52,905 bases of DNA from Vicinamibacterales bacterium (GTDB lineage Bacteria; Acidobacteriota; Vicinamibacteria; Vicinamibacterales; 2-12-FULL-66-21), in contig DASSPH010000064.1 of NCBI GenBank assembly GCA_035699745.1, forward strand, positions 1-52,905. The letters are read 5' to 3'. Below the pieces are notes generated by a model that saw nothing but the letters and a program-made list of their open reading frames with translations, had not been told where the DNA came from and did no database searches. The translations under genes and the position numbers were made by a program. Positions within the stretch are counted from its first letter, which is position 1. The number at the start of each line of letters is the position of its first letter. Below are positions 33,811 to 42,711 of the stretch, piece by piece.

Positions 33811-33823
33811 GGGCGATTCGCCC
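33811..33823. terminator. small GC-rich hairpin after the aldehyde oxidoreductase operon
   Basis: GGGCGATTCGCCC forms a perfect 6-bp stem with a 1-nt centre, 9 bp after the stop of the small Cys-rich gene. There is no T-tract, so termination is only a possibility. Confidence 0.3.
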
Positions 33824-33831
33824 GGAGATCG

Positions 33832-34059
33832 CTAATGCTCGCAGCAACCTCTGCCGGTCGCGCAGGCTTCGGCATTCACCGGCATCCCATCGGGCCCGAA
33901 GTTCTTCTGCGTGCAGGCGCACCAGAAGGCGGTGGCCGGGATCGGATCCTGGTACCGCGCCATCTCTTCCGGATGCGAGTCGGCTTCGGCGTACATCCCC
34001 TTGTGCCGGAGCTTGGCGCACTGCGCCGGACCGACGTGACGTGAGTGCAGGGTGTTCAT
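33832..34059 (-). CDS. small Cys-rich protein at the end of the aldehyde oxidoreductase operon
   Basis: A 75-residue protein whose ATG overlaps the TGA of the FAD-subunit gene (ATGA, 34056-34059), so translation is coupled. It contains QCAKLRHKGMYAEAD and a C-terminal cluster FWCACTQKNFGPDG, EACATGRGCCEH, seven Cys in total plus several His. This suggests metal or cluster binding. There is no signal peptide. I do not know the family; the coupling to a PaoABC-type operon suggests a role in maturation or assembly of that enzyme, which is inference. Confidence 0.75.
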   Translation of the reverse strand: MNTLHSRHVGPAQCAKLRHKGMYAEADSHPEEMARYQDPIPATAFWCACTQKNFGPDGMPVNAEACATGRGCCEH

Positions 34060-35045
34060 GCCCAGTTCCCCTTCAGCCCGGCGGCAACCATGATCGCCCG
34101 CTTCACCGCGGTACGCGCGATCTGGATCTTGTAGGCATTCTGCGACATGGCTTTGGCGCTCTGCACCGCCGCATCCGCCGCTTCCATCGCCGTCTGCTCG
34201 GTAATCGCCTTGCCGGCGAGGACGCGCTCGGCCGCCTCGGCGCGCCACGGAATCGGCGCGACCGATCCCATGACGATGCGGGCGCCGCGGACGGTGCGGC
34301 CGTTGATGTCGAGCGCCGCGGTCGCCGTGGCGATCGGCCAGTCGTGCGACTGCTTGAAGCGGACCTCGTACGTCGCGCTCTTGACCGCCGCCGGCGCCGG
34401 CAGCAACAGGTGCGTCATCAGCTCGTTGGGCTGCAGCACCGTCTCGCCGAACAGGTTCCGATCGGGCATCAGGAAGTACTGGTCCGCCGGAACCTCACGC
34501 TCGCCGGCCGGCCCGGCCACGCGCATCCGGGCCGCGAGCGCCACCGCCGGCACCGCCAGACTCGACGGGTGCACGATGTGGCACGGACCGGGTCCGAAAA
34601 TCGCGTGGTACTGGTTCTCGCCGTCCACCGCGAAGCAGCGCGAGCCGCCCTTCTTGAGGCACGCGAATTCCTCGTTGCGGAAGTACCAGCAGCGCGGACG
34701 CTGATTGATGTTCCCGCCCACCGTCCCGGCGTTGCGGATCTGCGGCGTGCCCACGTCGGCGGCCGCCTGCGACAGCGCCGGATACATCCGCGCGACGTCG
34801 GCGTGCGCGGCGAGATCCGCGATGGTCACCGCGGCGCCGATGCGCAGACCGCCGTCAGGCGTCCGCGCGATCGTGCGATCGAGGTTCTTGACGTTGACCA
34901 GGCGGTCCGGCTGGGCGATGTAGTCCTTCATCAGCGCCAGCAGATCCATCCCGCCGGCGAGCGGCAGGATCCTGCCGCGTTCCGTTCCGAGCGCGGCGAT
35001 CGCTTCCTTCTCGTTCGCGGCGTTGACGTAAGCAAAGGGCTTCAC
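34056..35045 (-). CDS. paoB: FAD-binding subunit of PaoABC-type aldehyde oxidoreductase
   Basis: The 329-residue subunit of the xanthine dehydrogenase family has the FAD motif LPLAGGMDLLALMK (about 27-40) and TPQIRNAGTVGGNI (about 100-113). An insertion RCWYFRNEEFACLKKGGSRC continuing to GPCHIVHPSS contains four Cys (C119, C129, C137, C155). In E. coli PaoB the equivalent insertion carries an extra [4Fe-4S] cluster, so the same is likely here. The GTG start at 35045 overlaps the molybdenum-subunit stop as GTGA. It passes electrons between the Fe-S and molybdenum centres. It lacks its own signal and should be exported with the Tat-tagged small subunit. Confidence 0.88.
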   Translation of the reverse strand: MKPFAYVNAANEKEAIAALGTERGRILPLAGGMDLLALMKDYIAQPDRLVNVKNLDRTIARTPDGGLRIGAAVTIADLAAHADVARMYPALSQAAADVGTPQIRNAGTVGGNINQRPRCWYFRNEEFACLKKGGSRCFAVDGENQYHAIFGPGPCHIVHPSSLAVPAVALAARMRVAGPAGEREVPADQYFLMPDRNLFGETVLQPNELMTHLLLPAPAAVKSATYEVRFKQSHDWPIATATAALDINGRTVRGARIVMGSVAPIPWRAEAAERVLAGKAITEQTAMEAADAAVQSAKAMSQNAYKIQIARTAVKRAIMVAAGLKGNWA

Positions 35046-37300
35046 AGCGTCCCTCCCGCGCGCTCCTGCTGCAGCGCGGCCAGCACGGTATCCGGCGTGA
35101 CGGGCAGCTTGCGGATCCGGACGCCGGTCGCGTTCGACACGGCGTTGGCGATCGCGGCGGCGGTCGAGATCACGGGCGGCTCGCCGAGCCCGATGACGCC
35201 GCGCTCCGGCTGATCGACGAGCGTCACGTCGATCGCCGGGATGTCGGAAATCCCCGGCACCAGATACCACTCCATGTTCGGGTTGACCATCTGCGCGGTG
35301 TTGCGATCGAGGATGCGGTTCTCGAACAGCGCGAAACCCAGCCCCATGATGATGCCGCCGTACATCTGGCTCTCGGCGGTCAGCCGGTCGACGATCATCC
35401 CGCAGTCCTGCACGGAGACGATCTTCCGCACGCGCGTGATGCCGGTCTCGATGTCGACTTCGACGTCCGCGAACTGCACGCCGCTCGTGCCGACGCCGGA
35501 CAGACCCTGCGTCCACTCCCCGGCGGCCTGGATCGGCGTCGTCCCGAGCAGCTTGCACGCGTCCCGCCAGGCGATGCCCTTCGCGGGCGTGCCCTTCACC
35601 TGGATGCGCCCCCCCTTCGCTTCGAGCGCGTCGGGGGTCGTCTCGAGCTGCGGCGCCACCCTCGCGAACAGCTCGCGCAGCGCGTTCTCGGCGGAGACGC
35701 GAACCGTCGGCGACACCGATCCGACGGTGATGCTGCCGCCGCTGCCCGGGGCGAAGGGATAACTGGTGTCGCCGATCGCGGCGGTCACCGCGTTGAGCGG
35801 CAGCCCCATGGTCTCGGCCGTGATCATCGCCACCAGCGTGCGGGTGCCGGTGCCGATGTCCTGCGTGGCGATCTTGTTGATGACGCTGCCGTCCGGGTGG
35901 ATCTCGCACATGGCGCGGGTCTGGCGGTTGCCGCCGCCGGCCCACACGTTGGCGGCGCAGCCCAGACCGCGCTTGATCGGTCCCGCGGCCGCATCACCGG
36001 TTGGATGGCGGCGGCTCCAGCCGATCTTCTCGGCGCCCATGGCGAAGTACTTCCGCCACTGCGCGTTCGGCGCTTCAGGCGCGAGGTTGCGCAGCCGCAG
36101 CTCGAGGGGATCGAGCCGCAGCCGATCGGCGAGCTCGTCGATCACCGTCTCGGTGATGAAGCACGCCTGCGGATGGCCGGGGGCGCGGAAGGCCCGCTGC
36201 GGTCCCGCGTTGGTGTACACGTCCACGTGCGTCTGCCGGCGATTGGCGAACCCCCACGTGCCGCCGGCCGGCGGCGCGTAGACGGGATAAGGCACCGAGA
36301 AACCGGCGCCCGCGCCGGCCCCGCCGGTGCCCCACGTCTCCGAGTCCCACCCGACGAACTTGCCTTCGGCGTCGACCCCCGCTTTCACGCGCGCGAATGC
36401 CGACGGCCGGTTCCCGGTGATCAGATGCTCGTGCTTGCGGTCGAGCATGATCTTCACCGGCGCGCCCGCCTCCTTCGCCAGCCGCGCGGCGATCACCACC
36501 TGGACATCGGCCCCGAGCTTGCTGCCGAAACCGCCGCCCATGTACTCGGTGACGACGCGCACGTTCGGGCGGGGCACCTTCAGCGCGTCCGCGATGCCGT
36601 CCCGCGACGCGTTGATCCCCTGCGTCGAGATGAAGAGCGTCAGCTTGTCGCCGTCCCACTCGGCGATCCCGCCGTGCGTCTCGAGCGACGTGTGCGTCTG
36701 CACCTGCGTCTGATACAGCCCTTCGACGACGTGCGCGGCGGTCTTCAGCGCCGCCTCGACATCCCCCTCCTGGCGGACGTTGGGCTTGCTGACGTTGCCG
36801 TTGGGAAATGCCGGCGGGGTGTTCGGGTTGCGTGCCTGCTCGATGGTGGCGAGCGGCTGGAGCACGTCGTACTCCACTTTGATCAGGCGCACCGCGTCGC
36901 GCGCAATCTCTTCGGTCGTGGCCGCGACCGCCGCGACCTCCTCCCCCTGATAGTTGATGCCGGATCGCGCCGCGTCGACCGGATCCTTGATCGCGATGAC
37001 GGCGCGGACGCCGGACAACGCCTTTGCCGCGGACAGATCGATCGCCTTGACGCGCGCGCGCGGGTGAGGGGAGCCGAGGATCTCGCCGTACAGCATCCCC
37101 GGACGAATCAGGTCGTAGGTGTACCTGGCGCGGCCGCTCGCCTTGTCCGGTCCGTCGAGCCGTTTGATGGACTTGCCGAGAAGGACGCGGTCGGCGACCG
37201 GCGGCCAGTTCCGCGGCGGCGCCGCCGGAGCCTGCGCGGCGGCGGGCGGCTGCTGCTGGCCGCCCTGCGAGGTGTCAGCGGAGGTGGGATGCTCAGCCAC
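35042..37300 (-). CDS. paoC: molybdenum-cofactor-binding subunit of PaoABC-type aldehyde oxidoreductase
   Basis: The 752-residue large subunit has an N-terminal Pro/Ala/Gln-rich extension (about 1-35) and then the aldehyde oxidase/xanthine dehydrogenase a/b hammerhead domain (RLDGPDKASGRARYTYD). The Moco-binding domains carry EYMGGGFGSKLGAD, RAFRAPGHPQ, QDIGTGTRT and the catalytic glutamate E707 in GLGEPPV. It probably oxidises aldehydes or aromatic heterocycles with molybdopterin cytosine dinucleotide. The GTG start at 37300 overlaps the end of the Fe-S subunit gene by 8 bp. Together the three subunits make a PaoABC-type complex. No PaoD-type chaperone gene is seen in the window. Confidence 0.92.
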   Translation of the reverse strand: MAEHPTSADTSQGGQQQPPAAAQAPAAPPRNWPPVADRVLLGKSIKRLDGPDKASGRARYTYDLIRPGMLYGEILGSPHPRARVKAIDLSAAKALSGVRAVIAIKDPVDAARSGINYQGEEVAAVAATTEEIARDAVRLIKVEYDVLQPLATIEQARNPNTPPAFPNGNVSKPNVRQEGDVEAALKTAAHVVEGLYQTQVQTHTSLETHGGIAEWDGDKLTLFISTQGINASRDGIADALKVPRPNVRVVTEYMGGGFGSKLGADVQVVIAARLAKEAGAPVKIMLDRKHEHLITGNRPSAFARVKAGVDAEGKFVGWDSETWGTGGAGAGAGFSVPYPVYAPPAGGTWGFANRRQTHVDVYTNAGPQRAFRAPGHPQACFITETVIDELADRLRLDPLELRLRNLAPEAPNAQWRKYFAMGAEKIGWSRRHPTGDAAAGPIKRGLGCAANVWAGGGNRQTRAMCEIHPDGSVINKIATQDIGTGTRTLVAMITAETMGLPLNAVTAAIGDTSYPFAPGSGGSITVGSVSPTVRVSAENALRELFARVAPQLETTPDALEAKGGRIQVKGTPAKGIAWRDACKLLGTTPIQAAGEWTQGLSGVGTSGVQFADVEVDIETGITRVRKIVSVQDCGMIVDRLTAESQMYGGIIMGLGFALFENRILDRNTAQMVNPNMEWYLVPGISDIPAIDVTLVDQPERGVIGLGEPPVISTAAAIANAVSNATGVRIRKLPVTPDTVLAALQQERAGGTL

Positions 37301-37907
37301 GGGTGCCTCCCGTTCCCGGATTCAGCGTCGCTTCGAGCACCCGCACGTACGTGCCGCAGCGGCAGATGTTGCCGTCGAGCGCGCGCCTGGCCTGCTCGAC
37401 CGTCGGCTTCGGCGTGCGCTCGAGCAGCGCCACCGCGGACGTGACGAAGCCGGGCGTGCAGAAGCCGCACATCAGGCCGTCCTTGTCGCAGAACGCCTGC
37501 TGCACCGGATGCAGCACCGTGCCCTGGGTGAAGCTCTCGACGGTGCGGATCCGCCTGCCTTGCGCCTCGATCGCGAGCGTGGAGCAGGCGTAGATCGTCT
37601 TGCCGTCCGCGATCATGGTGCAGGCGCCGCAGGCGCCGCGGTCGCAGACGCGTTTCGCGCCGGTGAGCGGCGGGGTGACGCGCGTGCGCAGCGCGTCGAG
37701 CAGCGTCACCCGCGGCTCGACCTGAAGCCGCACCATCTGGCCGTTGACGTTGAGGGAAATCGGAACCGCGCCCGGCCCGTGGACGTTCGCGGCCTGCGCA
37801 TCGACGTTGGATGTCTGGCTGAGCACGCCGGCCGCCACGCCGCCCGCGCCGACCGTCTTCAGAAAGCTGCGCCGGCTGAACCCCGGCTCGTCTTTTCGTC
37901 TCGGCAT
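37293..37907 (-). CDS. paoA: Tat-exported [2Fe-2S] subunit of PaoABC-type aldehyde oxidoreductase
   Basis: The 204-residue subunit begins with a twin-arginine signal, SRRSFLKTVGAGGVAAG (about 11-27). A plant-type [2Fe-2S] domain with CDRGACGACTMI and C108 (C88, C93, C96, C108) follows. The second all-helical [2Fe-2S] domain has CGFCTPG and CRCGTY (C147, C150, C182, C184). The Tat signal on this subunit alone implies that the folded three-subunit enzyme is exported together. It is the first gene of the operon paoA-paoB/C-type-small Cys protein. The ATG at 37907 follows GGTACC-type DNA with a GAGGTACCCC ribosome-like site. Confidence 0.92.
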   Translation of the reverse strand: MPRRKDEPGFSRRSFLKTVGAGGVAAGVLSQTSNVDAQAANVHGPGAVPISLNVNGQMVRLQVEPRVTLLDALRTRVTPPLTGAKRVCDRGACGACTMIADGKTIYACSTLAIEAQGRRIRTVESFTQGTVLHPVQQAFCDKDGLMCGFCTPGFVTSAVALLERTPKPTVEQARRALDGNICRCGTYVRVLEATLNPGTGGTRG

Positions 37908-37945
37908 GGGGTACCTCTGAGCAGGCGAATCTTACTGCAGTTGTC

Positions 37946-38407
37946 CTACATCTTGCGGGCGCGGGCGCGGCCGCGGGCCGCCGCTTCGAACGACTGGCTG
38001 CGCCTGTGATCGACCGACCACGCGCCCGGCCCGATCAGCGCCAGGCAGACGAGCGCCGCCAGCAGCACCATCGCGAATTCGAATCCGCCGCCGCGCGCCG
38101 CGCGATCGGCGAGGAAGAACCCGTTGGCGGCGTGCACCTTCCAGATCGCCACCGCCATGTCGAGCGCCAGCGCCAGCGCCGCCCAGCGCGTCAGCCCGCC
38201 GAGCACCAGCAGGATGCCGCCGCCGAACTCGGCGACGGCAAGCAGGACCGCCAGTGGATGCGGATACGGCAGGCCCAGGGCGGTCAACATGGCAGCGGTG
38301 CCCTGCAGCCCCGGACCGCCCCAGATCCCGAACAGCTTTCGCGCGCCATGCGCGATGAACACCGCTCCGACGCAAACCCGGAGCACGGCAGGTCCGTACG
38401 ACGACAT
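37946..38407 (-). CDS. DoxX family membrane protein
   Basis: The 153-residue protein has four predicted membrane helices and the DoxX pattern: LRVCVGAVFIAHGARKLFG in helix 1, AMLTALGLPYPHPLAVLLAVAEFGGGILLVLG in helix 2 and FEFAMVLLAALVCLALIGPG in helix 4. The ATG at 38407 is the better start; a TTG at 38431 would add eight residues ahead of helix 1. DoxX proteins are associated with thiosulfate:quinone oxidoreductase or with membrane oxidative-stress complexes. This one is an orphan, 39 bp downstream of nothing obvious and divergent from the Tat-exported aminotransferase. Confidence 0.85.
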   Translation of the reverse strand: MSSYGPAVLRVCVGAVFIAHGARKLFGIWGGPGLQGTAAMLTALGLPYPHPLAVLLAVAEFGGGILLVLGGLTRWAALALALDMAVAIWKVHAANGFFLADRAARGGGFEFAMVLLAALVCLALIGPGAWSVDHRRSQSFEAAARGRARARKM

Positions 38408-38469
38408 CTCGTGAAGCGTATTGTGCCTCAAAAGAACCGGGAGTAGGCTGGGCGCGTCAGGAGTTGCAC

Positions 38470-39756
38470 ATGCTCAGCCGCCGCCGTTTCCTCCGCGCGG
38501 GTACGTCCGGCGCGGTCGCCATGACCGCGTTCACCAACGAGAGCCTGTCGCGGGTCGCCGCCGCGGCGGCACGAGCGGCCGACACATCTGCCGCCGAGCT
38601 GGCGAAGGACGAGGCCTACTGGCGGGAGATCCAGCAGGCCTTCACCCTCGACCGGACGATCGTCAACTTGAACAACGGCGGCTGCTGCCCCAGCCCGCGC
38701 GTCGTCCACGAGACGCTGAAACGGTATCTCGACCTCTCCAACCAGGCGCCCGTGTATCACATGGGGCAGATCCTGGAGCCGAACATCGAGAGCGTCCGGC
38801 GGCGGCTCGCCGCCGCGTTCGGCTGCGATCCCGAAGAGATGGCGATCACGCGGAACGCGAGCGAGGCGCTGCAGATCGCGCAGCTCGGGATCGATCTCGC
38901 GGCCGGCGACGAAGTCGTCACGACGAATCAGGACTACGGGCGGATGCTCGACACGTGGGACCAGCGCGTGCGCCGGGACGGCATCACGGTGAAGAAGATC
39001 TCCTTCCCGGTGCCGCCGCCGTCGATGGACGACCTCGCCGATCGCTTGATCTCGGCGATCGGTCCGAAAACGCGCGTCCTCCACTTCTGCCACATCACCA
39101 ACCTGACGGGCCAGATCTTCCCGGTGAAGAAGATCTGCGACGCGGCGAGGGCGAAAGGGGTGAAGACGATCGTGGACGGCGCGCACGCATTCGCGCACTT
39201 TCCCTTCACGCTGGCGGACCTGGGCTGCGACTACTACGGCACCAGCCTGCACAAGTGGCTCCTGGCGCCGATCGGCACCGGCTTCCTCTATGTCAGACGC
39301 GAGAACATCGAGGGGCTGTGGAGCCTCACGCCGGCGCCGGCATCCCGCACGAAGGACATCCGCAAGTTCGAAGAGATCGGCACGCACCCGGCGGCGAACC
39401 ACAACGCCATCGCCGAGGCGCTGACCTTCCACGAAGGCATCGGCAGCGAGCGCAAGGCCGCGCGGCTGCGCTACCTGCGCAACCGCTGGGCGGAACGGTT
39501 GAAGCCGACCGGGCGCTTCCGCCTCCACACCAGCCTGGATCCGGCGCAGTCGTGCGCGATCGGAACGGTCCAGGTGCTTGGCCTGGACACGGGCAAGGCG
39601 GTCCAGCAGCTCTGGGAGAAGTGGCGGATCATCGCGACGCCGATCAACCACGCCGAGTACACCGGGATCCGCGTCACGCCGAACGTCTACACCACGCTCG
39701 AGGAGATCGATACCTTCGCGGCCGCGATGGAGCGCGTCAGCGCGGGCGCTGCCTGA
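38470..39756 (+). CDS. Tat-exported class V aminotransferase-fold PLP enzyme
   Basis: The 428-residue protein starts at the ATG at 38470, with AGGAG 6 nt upstream. It begins MLSRRRFLRAGTSGAVAMTAF, a clear twin-arginine signal. The body is fold-type I PLP enzyme of the isopenicillin-N-epimerase/cysteine desulfurase-like class V group: NNGGCCPSPRVV, ITRNASEALQIA, VVTTNQDYGRM, the cofactor-binding DGAHAFAHF and the Schiff-base lysine K262 in SLHKWLLAPIG. PLP enzymes fold with cofactor in the cytoplasm, so Tat export fits. The substrate is unknown. Confidence 0.9.
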   Translation: MLSRRRFLRAGTSGAVAMTAFTNESLSRVAAAAARAADTSAAELAKDEAYWREIQQAFTLDRTIVNLNNGGCCPSPRVVHETLKRYLDLSNQAPVYHMGQILEPNIESVRRRLAAAFGCDPEEMAITRNASEALQIAQLGIDLAAGDEVVTTNQDYGRMLDTWDQRVRRDGITVKKISFPVPPPSMDDLADRLISAIGPKTRVLHFCHITNLTGQIFPVKKICDAARAKGVKTIVDGAHAFAHFPFTLADLGCDYYGTSLHKWLLAPIGTGFLYVRRENIEGLWSLTPAPASRTKDIRKFEEIGTHPAANHNAIAEALTFHEGIGSERKAARLRYLRNRWAERLKPTGRFRLHTSLDPAQSCAIGTVQVLGLDTGKAVQQLWEKWRIIATPINHAEYTGIRVTPNVYTTLEEIDTFAAAMERVSAGAA

Positions 39757-39764
39757 CTCGAACG

Positions 39765-39801
39765 GAGACGCGCCGGCGGCCCGCTGCCGTCGGCGCGTCT
39801 C
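39765..39801. terminator. bidirectional hairpin between convergent genes
   Basis: GAGACGCGCCGGCGGC (39765-39780) and GCCGTCGGCGCGTCTC (39786-39801) pair at 15 of 16 positions around a 5-nt loop. It lies between the stops of the class V aminotransferase and the M16 partner, the place where a shared terminator is expected. There is no strong T-tract on either side. Confidence 0.6.
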
Positions 39802-39808
39802 AGCCCAA

Positions 39809-41278
39809 TTACTTACTGATTGGATTGCCGTCCGCGTCGAAGACCTGGACGGTGCCGAGCTTCTTCAGCGCCGGCTCCACCTTCGCCAGGTCGCCGACCG
39901 CCACGATCTGCAGCCGCTCCGGCGTCCAGTACTTCTGCGCGACGCGCTGCACGTCAGCGGCGGTGACCGCTTCGATCTTCGACGCGTAGGTGTCCCAGTA
40001 ATCGGCCGGCAGACCGTAGAAGTGCCGATCGATGTAGTTCGCGAGAATCGCGTTGGGGTTCTCGAGCAGCAGCGCAAAGCTGCCGACGATGGCGCGTTTG
40101 GCGTTGTCGAGATCTTTCGCCGGCACCGGGACGTCGCGCATCTGCTTGATCTCGGCGAGCAGGTCCGTCAGCGCCGGATCCGTCACCTCCGAGCGCACGT
40201 CGGTCGATGCCGTCCAGGCGCCGCGGATCCGGCTGGAACTGAAGAAGCTATTGGCGCCGTAGGTGTAGCCCTTCTGCTCGCGCAAGTGCTCGAACAGCCG
40301 GCCGAACGGACCGCCGAGAATGCGGTTCGCGACCGTGAGCGGAAAGAAGTCGGGGTCCTTGCGCTCGATGCTCTGCGTGCCGACACGCAGGCTGGTCTGC
40401 ACGGAGTTCGGCCGGACGACGAGCGAGACGCTCGGCCCGGACAGCGCCGCCGCCTCGGTCTGCGCCGGCAGCGCCGCGCCCGACTTCTTCCATCCCGCGA
40501 ACGCGGCCTCGGCCTTGGCCTTGACCTGCTCGAACGTCATGTCGCCGGTCACGCCGAGCACCGCGCGGTCGGGCACGAAATGCGTCTTGTGGAACTCGAC
40601 CAGCGCGTCGCGGGTGAGCGCCTCGAGCGACGCCGGCGTCGCGGATACGCGCGCCATCGGATGGTCGCCGTAGATCACCTTGTTCAACCGCTCGGACGCG
40701 AGGAAGCCGGGCTGGGTGCGCTGCTGCATCAGAAGCGCCCGCGTCCGCGCCTTGAACCGGTCGATCTCCGTCTGCGGGAACGACGGGTTCATCAGCACGT
40801 CCGCCATCAACGCCAGCACCGTGTCGATGTTGTTGGTCAGTCCGTTGCCGTTCACCGTCGCGGACGGCGACGTGATCCCGGAGTTGACGCTGACCGCCGA
40901 CGCCAGACGATCGAGCTGTTCGGAGATCTGCTCCGAGGTCTTCGTCGTCGTCCCCTCGCGCATCAGCGTCGCGGTGAACCCGGCGAGCCCCGGGATGCCG
41001 GCGGGATCGTAGTAGCCGCCGGCCCCGTCGATGATCATCGAGAAGTTCACCTGCGGCGTGCGCCGATCCTCGAGGAAGATCAGGTGGACGCCGTTCGAGA
41101 GATCCGCCTCCTGCGGCTTCGGCAGCTTGACGCGCAGCAGATCCTTGTTGACCGGCGCCTTGTTCTTGAGCACCGTGCCTTCGGCCTTCGTGGTCGCGCC
41201 TCCGGGGGGCGCCTGCTGCCCTTCGACGTAGGCGCCGAGGGCGGCGACGAGTGCGATGGCGAACAGATGGCGCTTCAT
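39809..41278 (-). CDS. non-catalytic M16-family peptidase partner
   Basis: The 489-residue exported protein (signal peptide about 1-20) has the M16 pitrilysin fold. The zinc motif is lost: where HxxEH is expected the sequence reads PGLAGFTATLMREGT. It keeps the C-terminal-type Arg/Tyr segment FGRLFEHLREQKGYTYGANS, which in two-gene M16 enzymes contributes to the active-site clamp. It is encoded directly downstream of a catalytic M16 subunit (the stop and start overlap in TAATG), so the two should form a heterodimer. Expected role: ATP-independent degradation of peptides in the periplasm. Confidence 0.92.
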   Translation of the reverse strand: MKRHLFAIALVAALGAYVEGQQAPPGGATTKAEGTVLKNKAPVNKDLLRVKLPKPQEADLSNGVHLIFLEDRRTPQVNFSMIIDGAGGYYDPAGIPGLAGFTATLMREGTTTKTSEQISEQLDRLASAVSVNSGITSPSATVNGNGLTNNIDTVLALMADVLMNPSFPQTEIDRFKARTRALLMQQRTQPGFLASERLNKVIYGDHPMARVSATPASLEALTRDALVEFHKTHFVPDRAVLGVTGDMTFEQVKAKAEAAFAGWKKSGAALPAQTEAAALSGPSVSLVVRPNSVQTSLRVGTQSIERKDPDFFPLTVANRILGGPFGRLFEHLREQKGYTYGANSFFSSSRIRGAWTASTDVRSEVTDPALTDLLAEIKQMRDVPVPAKDLDNAKRAIVGSFALLLENPNAILANYIDRHFYGLPADYWDTYASKIEAVTAADVQRVAQKYWTPERLQIVAVGDLAKVEPALKKLGTVQVFDADGNPISK

Positions 41279-42621
41279 TACTGGCCTCCCTTCGGCGGCG
41301 CTGCCTTCGGCAGGGTGATCACGACCGAACGGTTCTCCCTGGTCAGGTACTTCTTCGCGACGCGCTGCACGTCAGCGGCGGTGACCTTGAGAATCTTGTC
41401 GGTGCGCGTGTTGATCAGGTTCGGGTCGTTGTAGAACATCGCGTACTCGCCGAGCTGCACCGCGCGGGCCAGGGTGCTCGTCGCCTGCGCCGCCTGGTTC
41501 CGCCGCGCGCCGTTGTGCGCCTTCTCGATCTCCCACGCGGCAATCGGCCCGTTCTTCACCTTCTCGATCTCTTCGTAGATCGCCGCCTCGACCTCTTCGA
41601 CCTTCTTGCCCGGCGCGACCATGGCGAACGCGCTGAACAGCCCCGGCCCCTTGCTGTCGGCGGCGAACGCGCCGGCGCTGGTCGCCAGCTGCTTCTCGCG
41701 CACGACCACCTGGTTGATGCGCGAGCTGCGTCCCGACGAGAGGACGTCCGACAGCACGTCGAGCGCCGGGCTGTCGGCGGACTGCGCCGGCGGAACGATC
41801 CACGACACGTCGAGCCGCGGCAGGCGCGCCAGCGGGTCCTCGATCGTGCTGCGGCGCTCCGCGGTGTGCGGCGGCTCGGTCAGGTCGGGCCGCTTGGGAT
41901 CGGGCTGGCGCGCGATCGCGCCGAAGTACTTCTCGATGAGCGCCATCGTCTTTTTCGTGTCGACGTCGCCGACGATCGAGAGCACCGCGTTGTTGGGCGC
42001 GTAGTAGGTCTTGAAGAACGTCGCCACGTCGTCCACGTTGGCGGCGCTGAGATCTTCCATCGAGCCGATCACCGAGTGCTTGTACGCGGGATTGTCGTAG
42101 GCCTGCTCGCCGGTGACCTCGAAGGTCTTGCCGTAGGGCTGGTTGTCCATCCGCAGCCGGCGCTCTTCCTGCACCGCGCCGCGCTGGTTGTCGAGGTTCG
42201 CCTTGTTGATGTCGAGCGACTTCATCCGGTCCGCTTCGAGGAACAGCGCCAGCTCGATCTGATTGGCGGGAACCGTCTCGTAGTACAGCGTGCGGTCCTG
42301 ATTGGTGGTGCCGTTCATCGACCCGCCGTTGGTGAAGATGAGCGCGGGATGCTCGCCGGGCCCGACGTTCTCGGATCCCTTGAACATCATGTGCTCGAAC
42401 AGGTGCGCGAAGCCGGTGCGCCCTTTGCGCTCGTCCGCCGACCCGACGTAGTAGTTCACCGCCACCGACACGGTCGGCGCGGTGTGGTCTTCGGAGATGA
42501 TCACCCGAAGCCCGTTCTTCAGCTTGACGTCCGTGAACTTGATGACGGGGCCGTCCGCGGCGCCGGCGGAGACGACGGCGAGCAGCGCGAACACGAGACC
42601 CGCGCGGAATGGGCGGAACAT
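41278..42621 (-). CDS. catalytic M16-family metallopeptidase
   Basis: The 447-residue exported M16 peptidase starts at the ATG at 42621, with a perfect AGGAGG 5 nt upstream; a GTG at 42648 is less likely. A signal peptide (about 1-21) is followed by the inverted zinc motif HLFEH (H73, E76, H77) in GFAHLFEHMMFKGS. The third ligand Glu is in RGAVQEERRLRMD. It pairs with the zinc-less partner encoded next. The family degrades unstructured peptides. The region upstream is a 508-bp gene-free stretch. Confidence 0.93.
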   Translation of the reverse strand: MFRPFRAGLVFALLAVVSAGAADGPVIKFTDVKLKNGLRVIISEDHTAPTVSVAVNYYVGSADERKGRTGFAHLFEHMMFKGSENVGPGEHPALIFTNGGSMNGTTNQDRTLYYETVPANQIELALFLEADRMKSLDINKANLDNQRGAVQEERRLRMDNQPYGKTFEVTGEQAYDNPAYKHSVIGSMEDLSAANVDDVATFFKTYYAPNNAVLSIVGDVDTKKTMALIEKYFGAIARQPDPKRPDLTEPPHTAERRSTIEDPLARLPRLDVSWIVPPAQSADSPALDVLSDVLSSGRSSRINQVVVREKQLATSAGAFAADSKGPGLFSAFAMVAPGKKVEEVEAAIYEEIEKVKNGPIAAWEIEKAHNGARRNQAAQATSTLARAVQLGEYAMFYNDPNLINTRTDKILKVTAADVQRVAKKYLTRENRSVVITLPKAAPPKGGQ

Positions 42622-42711
42622 GGTTGCCTCCTGCAGATTGCGGTGCACCGCAGCATCCTAGAAGGCCTGTGGACGGCTGGCAAGTGGGGCCGGTCCCGCC
42701 GTTGGCCCCAC

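Noticed and set aside
33832-37907. Aldehyde oxidoreductase operon as a carbon monoxide dehydrogenase
   Set aside because: The molybdenum subunit shows no sign of the CO dehydrogenase active-site Cys loop that I can identify, while the Tat-tagged Fe-S subunit and the four-Cys insertion in the FAD subunit match PaoABC.
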